Of a stretch of 64,000 bases of DNA, positions 55,101 through 62,467 are shown piece by piece. Source of the stretch: G965222505 sp965222505. GTDB taxonomy: Bacteria; Bacteroidota; Rhodothermia; Rhodothermales; DATKEJ01. The stretch covers positions 4,526,001 through 4,590,000 of the forward strand of contig OZ244956.1 in the NCBI GenBank assembly GCA_965222505.1. The letters run 5' to 3'. A program made the position numbers and the translations under genes. Below the pieces are notes generated by a model that did no database searches, had not been told where the DNA came from, and worked only from the letters and a program-made list of their open reading frames with translations. Every line of letters starts with the position of its first letter. Within the stretch, counting starts at the first letter, position 1.

Positions 55101-55167
55101 TGGCCTCGAAGCCCAGATCACCGAAGCCGAAATGGCCGACCTCCTCGCCTTCCTCACATCGAATTGA
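52162..55167 (+). CDS. PVC-type dehydrogenase/propeller with HEAT repeats and a cytochrome c domain
   Basis: The 1001-residue protein starts MYRVLFFGLFVVGLF (ATG 52162), a leader or anchor; the longer frame uses TTG. Residues about 35-430 form the PVC-type membrane-bound dehydrogenase propeller (FRIDLVVAEPLVQDPVAME, SARVFADHLTLPTGIM-like blades). Residues about 455-830 are HEAT-like alpha repeats, and residues from about 870 a heme-binding domain with CATCH at 881-885. This three-part build is well known in Planctomycetes and Verrucomicrobia and is also met in Bacteroidota, where it is thought to oxidise sugars or other substrates in the periplasm. The substrate is unknown. Confidence 0.88.
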   Translation: MYRVLFFGLFVVGLFLGLVSRDEGTPLAPAEALKSFQLEDGFRIDLVVAEPLVQDPVAMEVDEQGRFYVVEMPGYPLDVGGSGKVKLLTDTNGDGLPDSATVFADHLTLPTGIMRWKRGILVTDAPDVLYLEDTDGDGRADVRRPVLTGFARSNPQHNFNTPIFGLDNWIYLANEGTIWWTEKFAEAFGGRGAEVFFPDAPDGQRLGRNGMDRNVRFKLDPYAIETRSGYSQFGHTFDAWGRHFMVNNANRQRHEVIAAPYFARNPNLPVARAMQDTPEGGSPGTVYPITRNPQHQLLTDRGVFTSACGITYYLGGAFPEAYNNATFVAEPVHNLIHVDQVVAEGATFIARPMHERRAFLASTDPWFRPVNFYIGPDGALYMIDYYRQIVEHPEWMDDETAASGTIWNGQSHGRIYRIARADAPDMDWLGNMDVLDEPSLALVDLLSHPNIWWRRTAQRLLMDHRDAGMVPLLQDRSTNQTSAEGRVHALWTLDGYGALTENQIRTALQDAAPGVRENAVRLAEHHLAAMPGLASALLALEADPDPKVRFQVLNTLGLVEGLEARAVRHRLLLRDMADPWVQIAALLGEPAEAAYVFEESLAALRHAEHPARYAYLQQVAALVGGQASAEGAQRLVSRITGEWQAGRFPEWSVPALAGLAQGLRRNGPVTRTLKPEVTGLFDLFLGLAEPKDREAVWALLEKTGVPASEDWMPVVSVVADSAASATLRRDALQLLALTDPAPYEATLRSLLHPYTDADVQVAAVHTMGRIRGVAPADTLLGLWAQLTPSVRDAVVDVCMRSGDRMARLLEALEAGIVQPSAIGWDRTVVLMRDTQGEVLERARALLSEQGQVRADVLVRYQGVLERTGSAEAGREVFVRVCATCHQVGGQDGIAFGPDLATVRHWSHAALLTDILDPGRTLADGYEAWTVTRIDGQTISGVVAAETPTTITLAQPGGVALSIARASIAQMQAANQSAMPPGLEAQITEAEMADLLAFLTSN

Positions 55168-55168
55168 C

Positions 55169-55280
55169 GTGCGACGTAAGGAATATTGCCAAGTTTATCA
55201 ACTTAATTCCAAATGCCGCAACGGGCAACCTACCAAAAGGGCAGCACAAGATTTTGGGTGAAGTACGTCGCACTCCGCAC
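55169..55280. repeat. Heptad element H, reduced form, upstream of the CBS-domain transporter
   Basis: GTGCGAC (55169-55175), 91 bases, then GTCGCAC, TCCGCAC (55267-55280). The words and the following GTATCCC match the right end of element C. It is the most decayed or minimal member and lies 60 bases from the next ATG. Confidence 0.5.
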
Positions 55281-55340
55281 GTATCCCATAATTCCGTATC
55301 TTCGGTTCGGAAGCCCGCTCATTTATCATAACGATGCTGC

Positions 55341-56405
55341 ATGACCCTTTTGATCTTTTACGTCGCGCTGGCGCTTGGCGTCTCGTTTTTATGTTCCATT
55401 ATGGAGGCGGTACTGTTGAGCATTACGCCTTCCTTTGCTGCACAGGTTGAACAGGACAACCCGACCCTGGGGAACCGGATTCGGGCCTTCAAGGCCGATA
55501 TAGATCGTCCGTTGGCAGCCATCCTCAGTCTGAATACGATTGCGCACACGGTGGGTGCCGCCGGGGCAGGGGCACAGGCAGCCGCTGTGTTTGGAGATGC
55601 ATACGTGGGCGTAATTTCAGCGGTCCTGACGTTTTTGATTTTGGTCGTGTCCGAGATCATTCCCAAAACCCTCGGGGCCGTGTACTGGCGGGGCCTGACC
55701 CCTACCGTAATCCGCGTCCTGACACCAACGATTTGGTTGATGTGGCCCCTGGTAAAGATGGCACAGGGCCTGACGAAGTTGCTGGCCCGTGGCAAGAAGC
55801 ACGTCCTGATCAGTCGGGAAGAATTTACGGCCCTCGCCGAATTGGGGGCACAGGAAGGGGTGTTTGAGGAAGACGAATCCCGCATCCTGATGAACCTGTT
55901 TCGGTTCAGGGAAATTCGGGCCAAGGACATCATGACGCCGCGTACCGTCCTGTTCCGATTGCCGGAAGACCAGACCGTTGCCGACGTCGTAGAAGCCCAT
56001 CCGAACATGCGGTTCTCTCGAATCCCAATTTATACCCAGGATGCCGACGACATCACCGGATTTGTGCTGAAAAATGAGATTCTGCTTGCGGTAGCACAGG
56101 GCAAGGATCAGGTTCGGCTGGCCGAACTCCGGCGGCCCATCCTGGCCGTCAATGAAGACCTGCCGCTTTCAACCCTGTTCGAACACCTCATGAAAGACCG
56201 GGCGCATGTAGCGCTGGTACACGGCCCCTTTGGAGGAACAGCAGGCCTGGTGACCATGGAAGACCTCCTGGAAACCCTACTGGGATTGGAAATTGTAGAC
56301 GAAGCCGATGCCGTACATGACATGCAAGAGCTGGCCCGAAAAAGATGGACGGAACGGGCGCGCCGGCTTGGTATCATTGACGAAACGGAAGAAGTGGAAC
56401 GGTAG
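55341..56405 (+). CDS. CNNM/CorC-type membrane protein (DUF21 plus CBS pair)
   Basis: The 354-residue protein has an N-terminal DUF21 transmembrane domain (about 1-170: SIMEAVLLSITPSF, LSLNTIAHTVGAAGAGA, SEIIPKTLGA) and a cytosolic CBS pair (about 190-315: IRAKDIMTPRTVLFRLPEDQ, FGGTAGLVTMEDLLETLLGL). It lacks the C-terminal CorC_HlyC domain of longer homologues. Members are linked to magnesium or cobalt efflux and membrane-stress tolerance. It is followed by heptad element I and an insertion sequence. Confidence 0.92.
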   Translation: MTLLIFYVALALGVSFLCSIMEAVLLSITPSFAAQVEQDNPTLGNRIRAFKADIDRPLAAILSLNTIAHTVGAAGAGAQAAAVFGDAYVGVISAVLTFLILVVSEIIPKTLGAVYWRGLTPTVIRVLTPTIWLMWPLVKMAQGLTKLLARGKKHVLISREEFTALAELGAQEGVFEEDESRILMNLFRFREIRAKDIMTPRTVLFRLPEDQTVADVVEAHPNMRFSRIPIYTQDADDITGFVLKNEILLAVAQGKDQVRLAELRRPILAVNEDLPLSTLFEHLMKDRAHVALVHGPFGGTAGLVTMEDLLETLLGLEIVDEADAVHDMQELARKRWTERARRLGIIDETEEVER

Positions 56406-56490
56406 CAGAGGAGGAAAAGAAAACGGCGGAGGGCCTGTGGAACAGGGTGTAATATCCTGTTGCGCCGCGCAATTGGGAAAGGTACATTAC

Positions 56491-56549
56491 GTGCGGGGTG
56501 CTGAGTGCGACTCAAGATCAAAACCTGAGTCGCACTCAGCACCCCGCAC
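56491..56549. repeat. Heptad palindrome I, perfect arms, next to the insertion sequence
   Basis: The left arm has GTGCGGG, GTGCTGA, GTGCGAC, TCA (56491-56514); the loop is AGATCAAAACC (56515-56525); the right arm has TGA, GTCGCAC, TCAGCAC, CCCGCAC (56526-56549). The arms pair perfectly over 24 bases. Before the IS inserted it stood directly in front of the serine hydrolase-sialidase start codon. Confidence 0.88.
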
Positions 56550-56559
56550 TAAAAAAATG

Positions 56560-57816
56560 GGTTCTTTGACAATTTGTGTGGTGGTAGTAGTTTGATCCTA
56601 TGAATACGCAGCTTTTCTACCAAGACCTGCTGGCCCTAGCTCGGCTTAAGGTCACCAATGTACATACCGCCAGTCAACGCATCACCATCTATGCAGACGT
56701 TGCCGTTGCGCCACAACCTTGTCCGCGCTGTGGTCAAGAAACGGCCACGGTCAATCAGTATGATGATCGCCAGGTGCAGGACCTGAGCATCTCGGGCAAA
56801 GAAGTCTGGCTCCATCTTCGTATTCCGCAGTTGGTCTGTCCACAGTGCCAGCGCTACTTCACAGCGACGCCGGATTGGATCATGCCTGGAAAAACGTATA
56901 CACGCCGTCAGGCTAAATGGATCTTTCTCTTATGTGCCAAACAGCCTTTTACCGAAGTGGCAGCCCTCGTCAATTTGAGTCATAAGACCGTTGAGCGCTT
57001 GTACTACCAGATGGCCGAAGAACAACTCGATCTGCCGAGTCGCTATGCCCGTGTGCGTCGGCTTGGCATTGATGAAATCGCCCATCGTAAAGGCAAAGGC
57101 GACTTTGTTTGTGTGTTGACAGACCTAGATCGTGGCACCCAACTCGATGTCTTGCCAGATCGTAAGAAGGCGACCTTAATGAAACATTTTCAATCACTTG
57201 GTCCGGCTTTCTGTCGGCAGATCCGGGGGGTCAGTTGCGATATGTGGAAGCCGTACTATGAGGTAGCGCAGACCTGTTTTTCGAATGCTGTGATTGTCAT
57301 TGATCGTTTTCATGTAGTCAAAGCGTTGAATCAAGTACTTGACCAGCTTCGTCGGCACTTGCGTCGGGAAGACAAAGACGAGACCGTCTTCAAGGGGATC
57401 AAGTGGATGTTGTTTAAGCGCCCGGAGCGTTGTAGCACCTCGGAGCAAAGTGATATTCAGGCCGCTTTGTGCAAATCCCCGCTCTTGGCGCAGGTCTACG
57501 ACTTACGTAACCAATTCAATGCCTTGTTTGATGCTGTCTCAGGGGCACATAGCTTGCAGATCCGGTTGCAGCATTGGATCACACAGGCAGAGGCGGTAGG
57601 CAATGGCTATCTTGATGGCTTCATTAAGACCTTGCGCAACTGGTTCAAACCGATTGCGGCCTATGCTAGGCTCAGGATCAGCAATGCTGTCACGGAGGGC
57701 TTGAACAACTATTTGCGCTATTTCAAACGGATCTCGTTTGGTCTGTCGAACTTTGAGCACATGCGGCTGCGCATTCTCATGGCGACGGCCTAAATCACAC
57801 AAATTGTCAAAGAACG
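56560..57816 (+). mobile_element. ISL3-family insertion sequence, complete, with 8-bp target duplication
   Basis: Perfect 20-bp terminal inverted repeats GTTCTTTGACAATTTGTGTG (56561-56580) and the complement (57796-57815) frame one transposase gene. The flanks are identical: AAAAAATG at 56552-56559 and at 57817-57824, the 8-bp duplication expected of ISL3. The element is therefore 1257 bp. It looks intact and recent. Its insertion split element I from the downstream start codon, and that codon is part of the right-hand duplicate. Confidence 0.95.
56600..57793 (+). CDS. tnp: ISL3 family transposase
   Basis: This is a DDE transposase of 397 residues. It has N-terminal zinc-finger cysteine pairs (CPRCG at about 40-44 and CPQC at about 76-79), a short helix-turn-helix stretch (VAALVNLSHKTVERLYYQMA), and the catalytic core beginning RLGIDEIAHRKGKGDFVCVL with further acidic residues in VIVIDRFHVVKALNQ. 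The C-terminus ends VTEGLNNYLRYFKRISFGLS, typical of ISL3. The frame is intact, so the element may still be active. Confidence 0.95.
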   Translation: MNTQLFYQDLLALARLKVTNVHTASQRITIYADVAVAPQPCPRCGQETATVNQYDDRQVQDLSISGKEVWLHLRIPQLVCPQCQRYFTATPDWIMPGKTYTRRQAKWIFLLCAKQPFTEVAALVNLSHKTVERLYYQMAEEQLDLPSRYARVRRLGIDEIAHRKGKGDFVCVLTDLDRGTQLDVLPDRKKATLMKHFQSLGPAFCRQIRGVSCDMWKPYYEVAQTCFSNAVIVIDRFHVVKALNQVLDQLRRHLRREDKDETVFKGIKWMLFKRPERCSTSEQSDIQAALCKSPLLAQVYDLRNQFNALFDAVSGAHSLQIRLQHWITQAEAVGNGYLDGFIKTLRNWFKPIAAYARLRISNAVTEGLNNYLRYFKRISFGLSNFEHMRLRILMATA

Positions 57817-57821
57817 AAAAA

Positions 57822-59939
57822 ATGCATCGTCTCCTCCTCATAGCCATCTTCGCCCTGATCGCAGGCTGTACGTCCCAGCCTGCGACCGATGTGGATGCAT
57901 TGTTTTCAGACTACATCGGTGAGGCGGTGCCGGGCGCGGCGGTGTTGGTGGTGAAGGACGGGGTGCCGGTGGTGCGCAAGGGATTTGGGATGGCCGATCT
58001 GGAGGCCGGGGTACCGGTTACGCCGGAAACCAACTTTCGGTTGGCTTCGGTAACAAAGGCGTTTACGGCAATGGCCGTTTTGATGTTGGTGGAAGACGGG
58101 CAACTCGCACTGGATATGCCGGTGCAGGAAGTGTTTGCCGGGTTGCCGGACGGCATCACCATTCGGCACCTGTTGCAACACAACGCCGGGCTGATCGACT
58201 ATGAGGCCCTCGTTCCAGATACGGCAAGGGTGCAGGTCGTGGACCGGGATGTGTTGGACATGATGCAGGCCACAGACAGCACCTACTTTGCCCCCGGTAC
58301 GCAATACCGCTACAGCAATTCCGGATATGCCGTGCTGGCGATGGTGGTGGAGCAGGTGTCCGGTCTGTCCTTCCCAGCCTTTCTGAAACAGCACATTTTT
58401 GATCCCCTGGAGATGCATGGTACGGTGGCCTTCCAGGATGGCATTTCGACCGTCAACAACCGGGCGTATGGCTATTTAGTGACGGAGGATAGCATAACGT
58501 TTTCAGACCAGAGCGTGACGAGCGCCGTGCTGGGCGACGGGGGCATCTACACCTCCATCGACGACATGTTCAAGTGGGATCAGGCGCTCTATACCAATCA
58601 GTTGGTCTCCGACAGCTTGATGACCCTTGCGTTTACACCCGGTCTGGAAGGATACGGGTTCGGGTGGCGCATCGGCACGTACAACGGGCGCCGGCGCGTG
58701 ATGCACACCGGCAGTACCCGCGGGTTTCGGACGGTCTTTCAGCGCTATCCTGAGGCCGGGGTCTCCATCGTCATCCTGACCAACCGCAACGGCCCCGTGG
58801 TCTCTGATCTTGCCGATCAACTGGCCGATCGGTATTTGCCATCCGTGATGGAACACCTCACCCTGTTTGCATCGGACAGCCTGTATACCGCCTGGCCTGC
58901 CGTGGCCCGGACGAAAGATGATGATCTCCTCGTGTTCTACACCGAAACTGATGAACACATGGGGCCGGATGGCCGGATCATGGGCATACGGTCGGCGGAT
59001 GAGGGGAAAAGTTGGTCCGTACCGTTTGAAGTGTACGACACGCCCCTGGATGAACGTGAATCTGGCATCACCACGATGGCTGATGGGGCTCTGATGGTGC
59101 ATCTCATGTCCACGCAGCACACGCCGAAATCGTATGGACGCATGGCCCCTGGCTCCTATGATGAAGGTACCGTGGCGCGATGGGTGGCGCAGGTGGATCA
59201 GCCTGCGTACCGTGAAGCGGCAGACCGGGCCGGTGGACATGTGGCTGTTTCTACCGATGCCGGGCGTACCTGGAGTGTGCCGGTCGAGGGACCGGACTCT
59301 ATCCACGGCGGCATTCAACTGTCCGATGGTACGTTGCTGACGGCTGCCTACCGGCTTTCCCGCAACTTTGTTACCGTTCACAAAGCTGATCAATGGAACG
59401 GACCCTGGACCAAAGTGGCCGCCGTTCATCCCCCGCAACCCGACAGCCTGCGGTTCGGCGAGCCGAGTGTGGTCCAGTTATCAAGTGGTCGGATATTAAT
59501 GATGATGCGGACCACCACGATTCCGTACAATGATGAGGATATCCGCTGTTATCTCTGGGAGACCTATAGCGATGATGGGGGGCATACCTGGGTACCGCCG
59601 TTCCAGACGCCCCTCTGGGGATTTCCTCCGCATTTGCTCCAACTCAACGATGGTCGGGTGCTGGTCGTTTACGGGCATCGGCGTCCGCCATTTGGGCAGC
59701 GGGCTGCCCTGAGTAAGGACGGTATCACCTGGCACAAATCCAATGAATTCATTCTCCGGGCCGATGCGCCCAATAAAGACCTGGGCTATCCGGCTTCGGT
59801 CCAACTCAACGATGGCCGTATCCTGACGGTGTATTATCAATCCCATCCTACCGATACGCTTCGTCCCCCGGAAGGACCACCGCCGGACCGTCACAAACCG
59901 GATATTTTGGGGACGATTTGGATGCCACCCCTTAAATGA
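57822..59939 (+). CDS. Lipoprotein: serine hydrolase fused to sialidase-like propeller
   Basis: The 705-residue protein starts at the ATG within the right target duplicate of the IS (57822). The lipobox ALIAGC (11-16) predicts a lipoprotein. Residues about 25-350 are a beta-lactamase-related hydrolase with SVTK (76-79), YSN (164-166) and MHTGSTRGF. Residues about 360-705 carry four Asp-box-like motifs (SADEGKSW, STDAGRTW, SDDGGHTW, SKDGITW), a sialidase/BNR propeller. Two enzyme-like domains on one outer or periplasmic lipoprotein suggest glycoconjugate processing; the substrate is unknown. The IS upstream separates it from its original 5' region and likely alters expression. Confidence 0.88.
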   Translation: MHRLLLIAIFALIAGCTSQPATDVDALFSDYIGEAVPGAAVLVVKDGVPVVRKGFGMADLEAGVPVTPETNFRLASVTKAFTAMAVLMLVEDGQLALDMPVQEVFAGLPDGITIRHLLQHNAGLIDYEALVPDTARVQVVDRDVLDMMQATDSTYFAPGTQYRYSNSGYAVLAMVVEQVSGLSFPAFLKQHIFDPLEMHGTVAFQDGISTVNNRAYGYLVTEDSITFSDQSVTSAVLGDGGIYTSIDDMFKWDQALYTNQLVSDSLMTLAFTPGLEGYGFGWRIGTYNGRRRVMHTGSTRGFRTVFQRYPEAGVSIVILTNRNGPVVSDLADQLADRYLPSVMEHLTLFASDSLYTAWPAVARTKDDDLLVFYTETDEHMGPDGRIMGIRSADEGKSWSVPFEVYDTPLDERESGITTMADGALMVHLMSTQHTPKSYGRMAPGSYDEGTVARWVAQVDQPAYREAADRAGGHVAVSTDAGRTWSVPVEGPDSIHGGIQLSDGTLLTAAYRLSRNFVTVHKADQWNGPWTKVAAVHPPQPDSLRFGEPSVVQLSSGRILMMMRTTTIPYNDEDIRCYLWETYSDDGGHTWVPPFQTPLWGFPPHLLQLNDGRVLVVYGHRRPPFGQRAALSKDGITWHKSNEFILRADAPNKDLGYPASVQLNDGRILTVYYQSHPTDTLRPPEGPPPDRHKPDILGTIWMPPLK

Positions 59940-59958
59940 GTTGCACCCTGCGCCCTGA

Positions 59959-60000
59959 ATCAAGTCCAGGGCAGGCTATGGATCAAGTCCAGGGCAGGCT
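59959..60000. repeat. 23-bp spaced direct repeat in the gene gap
   Basis: ATCAAGTCCAGGGCAGGCT occurs at 59959-59977 and 59982-60000. The first copy overlaps the possible stem GCCCTG...CAGGGC (59952-59972). It is the only feature in the 123 bases between the two genes. Confidence 0.7.
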
Positions 60001-60062
60001 GTCGCACCCCACATGTTATTTACGCATGTATGGGAAACGATTTGCCCTCCTGCACATGATCC

Positions 60063-61580
60063 ATGCCGGAATCCGATGTCTTGAACCCGTCGAAAGAAGC
60101 GTTGGCATTATTGTCGCCGGAGGTATTACATACGCATCGTGTGGTTCCGTTTGCGTTGTCTGGAGATCGGCTGGAGGTGGCTGTGGATGGGTTGCCCTCC
60201 CGGGCATTGATCCGTGAACTCGCCTTTCTGACCGGATGCACCGTGGTGCCGGTCCAGGTTGAGGCTGCCGCCCTGGATGCCTTGCTGGCCGCATACGCTC
60301 CAGCCGATCACGCCGAAGCATTTCCGTATCCGGGTCGGCACAAGGCCGATCCCTCCAGGGGTGCGCCACAGGGATCAGGGCCGCGTCACGTCTTACCTCG
60401 CACATTGCCCGTTGCACGCAAAATAACCGGTTCGGTGGTGCAGCAGGTGGATCAGATCATCCAACATGCGATTGAGGCCGAGGCCAGCGACATTCATATT
60501 GAACCGTACGAGGCCTTTTTTCGGGTACGGTATCGGCTGGATGGGGTGTTGTACCAGGTCGGGACGTTGTCCATGTTGCAGAAGAACGCCATCATCTCCC
60601 GGCTGAAGGTGATGGCCGCGCTCGACATTGCCGAGAAGCGAAGACCCCAGGACGGGCGCATCCGATTTCGTATGGGGGCCGAGACGATTGATTTACGGGT
60701 ATCGACCTTACCGACCGATTTTGGAGAGAAGGTGGTACTGCGCATTCTGGATCAACGGCGGCTGAACCTGGACCTGAATGCGCTGGGTTTTTCAGCATCG
60801 GACCTGCACCGGTTTCAGCGGGCCATCCAGATGCCGTACGGGATGGTGCTGGTTACCGGTCCGACTGGGAGTGGAAAAACCACTACGTTGTACGCCGCGC
60901 TGAACGCCCTGAACACGCCGCATGTTAACATCACCACCATCGAAGACCCCATTGAGTACAACCTGCCCGGTATCAACCAGACCCACGTCCGTGCCGACAT
61001 CGGATTTACTTTTGCCCATGCGCTACGGGCCTTCTTGCGGCAGGATCCAAACATCGTCATGGTGGGGGAGATCCGGGATGGAGAAACCGCCAGCATTGCC
61101 ATCCGGGCGGCATTGACCGGACATCTGGTGTTGTCTACCCTACACACCAATGATGCATCCGCTACCGTCACACGGCTGATTGATATGGGGATGGAGCCGT
61201 TTCTGGTGGCGTCCTCTGTTCGGTTGGTGGTCGCGCAGCGGTTGGTTCGGTGCATCTGCCCTGATTGTAAGGAAGCAGTATTGCCTGAAGTGGCCTTGTT
61301 GGATGAACTGGGTATTTCAGCGCCGCCTGGGGGCGTATATCGGGGGCAGGGATGTAGCCGGTGTAACGAGACGGGGTATCGTGGCCGGACCGCCCTGTTT
61401 GAGGTCATGCCCATGAGCGAATCCTTGTCCGAACTGGTGAGCCGGCGCAGCCCTATGAATGTACTTCGGGCACATATTCGTTCAGAAGGGGGGCGGTCGC
61501 TACGTGTGGCTGCACTAGAAAAAGCATATGCCGGAGTGACCACCCTGGAAGAAGTCCTGCGCGAAACCGGCGAAGGATGA
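60063..61580 (+). CDS. GspE/PilB-type secretion or pilus ATPase
   Basis: The 505-residue ATPase drives type II secretion or type IV pilus assembly. After a short MshEN-like N-terminal domain (about 10-80), the core begins near 118 (SDIHIEPYE, RYRLDGVLYQVG) and has Walker A GPTGSGKT (266-273), an Asp box (TTIEDPIEY), Walker B (VMVGEIRDGETA) and the His box (LSTLHTNDA). A C-terminal zinc-binding cysteine set (CICPDCK and CSRCNETGY, about 395-440) is present. No other gsp or pil genes lie in the window, so its machine is encoded elsewhere. Confidence 0.93.
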   Translation: MPESDVLNPSKEALALLSPEVLHTHRVVPFALSGDRLEVAVDGLPSRALIRELAFLTGCTVVPVQVEAAALDALLAAYAPADHAEAFPYPGRHKADPSRGAPQGSGPRHVLPRTLPVARKITGSVVQQVDQIIQHAIEAEASDIHIEPYEAFFRVRYRLDGVLYQVGTLSMLQKNAIISRLKVMAALDIAEKRRPQDGRIRFRMGAETIDLRVSTLPTDFGEKVVLRILDQRRLNLDLNALGFSASDLHRFQRAIQMPYGMVLVTGPTGSGKTTTLYAALNALNTPHVNITTIEDPIEYNLPGINQTHVRADIGFTFAHALRAFLRQDPNIVMVGEIRDGETASIAIRAALTGHLVLSTLHTNDASATVTRLIDMGMEPFLVASSVRLVVAQRLVRCICPDCKEAVLPEVALLDELGISAPPGGVYRGQGCSRCNETGYRGRTALFEVMPMSESLSELVSRRSPMNVLRAHIRSEGGRSLRVAALEKAYAGVTTLEEVLRETGEG

Positions 61581-61599
61581 GGAGCCGTAGGTCATAGTC

Positions 61600-61767
61600 A
61601 TGTTACGCCGTCTTGGCCCATACGACCTTGTGGAAATGCTCAAGATCAACGACAAGCGGCCTAACATCAGTCAGTTAGAAAAGATTCGAGATCATTTTGG
61701 TATATGGATGGGAAATGCATATATTATACAATCCCTTTCACTCATAATTTCCATCCTAACACTTTAG
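61600..61767 (+). CDS. Hypothetical 55-residue ORF after the GspE-like gene
   Basis: The ORF begins 19 bases after the ATPase stop. The first 34 residues (MLRRLGPYDLVEMLKINDKR, PNISQLEKIRDHFG) look like genuine coding sequence with a helical, charged make-up; the last 20 are hydrophobic in AT-rich DNA (IIQSLSLIISILTL). It could be a truncated gene whose 3' part was lost or a small membrane-tail protein. No family is recognised. Confidence 0.35.
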   Translation: MLRRLGPYDLVEMLKINDKRPNISQLEKIRDHFGIWMGNAYIIQSLSLIISILTL

Positions 61768-61827
61768 TCTACCTGTTTAATCGTGCCGGGTACCGGGCGA
61801 ATATCATCCGCATTCGTTCGCATACTT

Positions 61828-62048
61828 CTAGGCCGTGTTGACAATTAAGCGTAAACGTCGTTTTTGGCCCGTTTCGGGCCGATAACCGGCCCTCTTGGCC
61901 CACTCTGCGTTGCATTTCTCCTGAAATGCGATCCCCGATGATGGATCGGGGGCATTGCAGTCAAAATGCGCCTTGATTGGGCCTGGGCCGATCCACGGCC
62001 CTAACGACCTCAAAACCGCCTGTTGATCTAATGGTCAACACGGCCTAG
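61828..62048. mobile_element. MITE of about 213 bp with CTAG target duplication (IS5-like ends)
   Basis: Terminal inverted repeats GCCGTGTTGACAATT and GCCGTGTTGACCATT (complement, ending 62044) are flanked by CTAG at 61828-61831 and 62045-62048, the target duplication usual for IS5-like elements. The body (61832-62044) has no transposase. It contains three perfect hairpins: GGCCCG-TTT-CGGGCC (61866-61880), GCATTTC-TCCT-GAAATGC (61912-61929) and CCCCGAT-GATGG-ATCGGGG (61933-61951). It was probably mobilised in trans. Confidence 0.8.
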
Positions 62049-62192
62049 AAAACCTGATACCCTTTACCAGGAATACCGGGCAAAAAATATCGCTTTTGCC
62101 CGCCGTGCAATTACCTGTAATATCCCTGCTTTGATTTTTGTGTGCACGCCTTACACGAGCGCCTAGCTCAACCTTTGCACAGCAAAACCAAA

Positions 62193-62383
62193 GCACCATG
62201 ATAAGGTGTTGTATGCAGCGCACACTGCATTCGCATTTCCTATAGCCGTAACGGTCCATTGCTACGGCAGCAAGAAATAGCCTGTTAGGCTAGGGATGCA
62301 TGGGAGTTTGCCATTACGCTATGGCTATGCATCACGTCTGTGAAAGACGTACATCCACCCAGGTTGTATCTACCCTGGTTTTT
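62193..62383 (+). ncRNA. Candidate structured RNA: seven hairpins ending in a terminator-like stem
   Basis: The hairpins in order are GCACC/GGTGT (62193-62209), ATGCAG/CTGCAT (62213-62230), GCCGTA/TACGGC (62245-62268), TAGCCT/AGGCTA (62278-62292), GATGCAT/ATGCATC with nested GCCAT/ATGGC (62295-62333), ACGTCT/AGACGT (62334-62350) and CCAGG/CCTGG followed by TTTTT (62357-62383). A 9-bp stem CGGGCAAAA/TTTTGCCCG lies just upstream (62077-62102). The series precedes a secreted-protein gene by 85 bases. It matches no RNA family I know. It could be a small RNA, a leader riboswitch or a decayed repeat. The rest of 62049-62467 shows no gene. Confidence 0.35.
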
Positions 62384-62467
62384 AAATAGTAGGTTTTCAT
62401 TTACACAATCAGCTGAAGAAGTGTTGGTTGTATCCTGCATTTATTGACCTTCTAGCCCTTTACCGAA

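Noticed and set aside
61828..62013. 61-residue minus-strand ORF inside the MITE
   Set aside because: It begins and ends in the inverted repeats and lacks transposase features.
62049..62085. Fragment resembling the 3' part of a TPP riboswitch (AACCTGATACC...)
   Set aside because: The CTGAGA half and the required helices are absent, and MITE sequence lies directly upstream.
62278..62292. GTTAGGC reminiscent of an integron attC core
   Set aside because: No paired RYYYAAC site at the right distance and no integrase in the window; the motif is explained by a simple hairpin.
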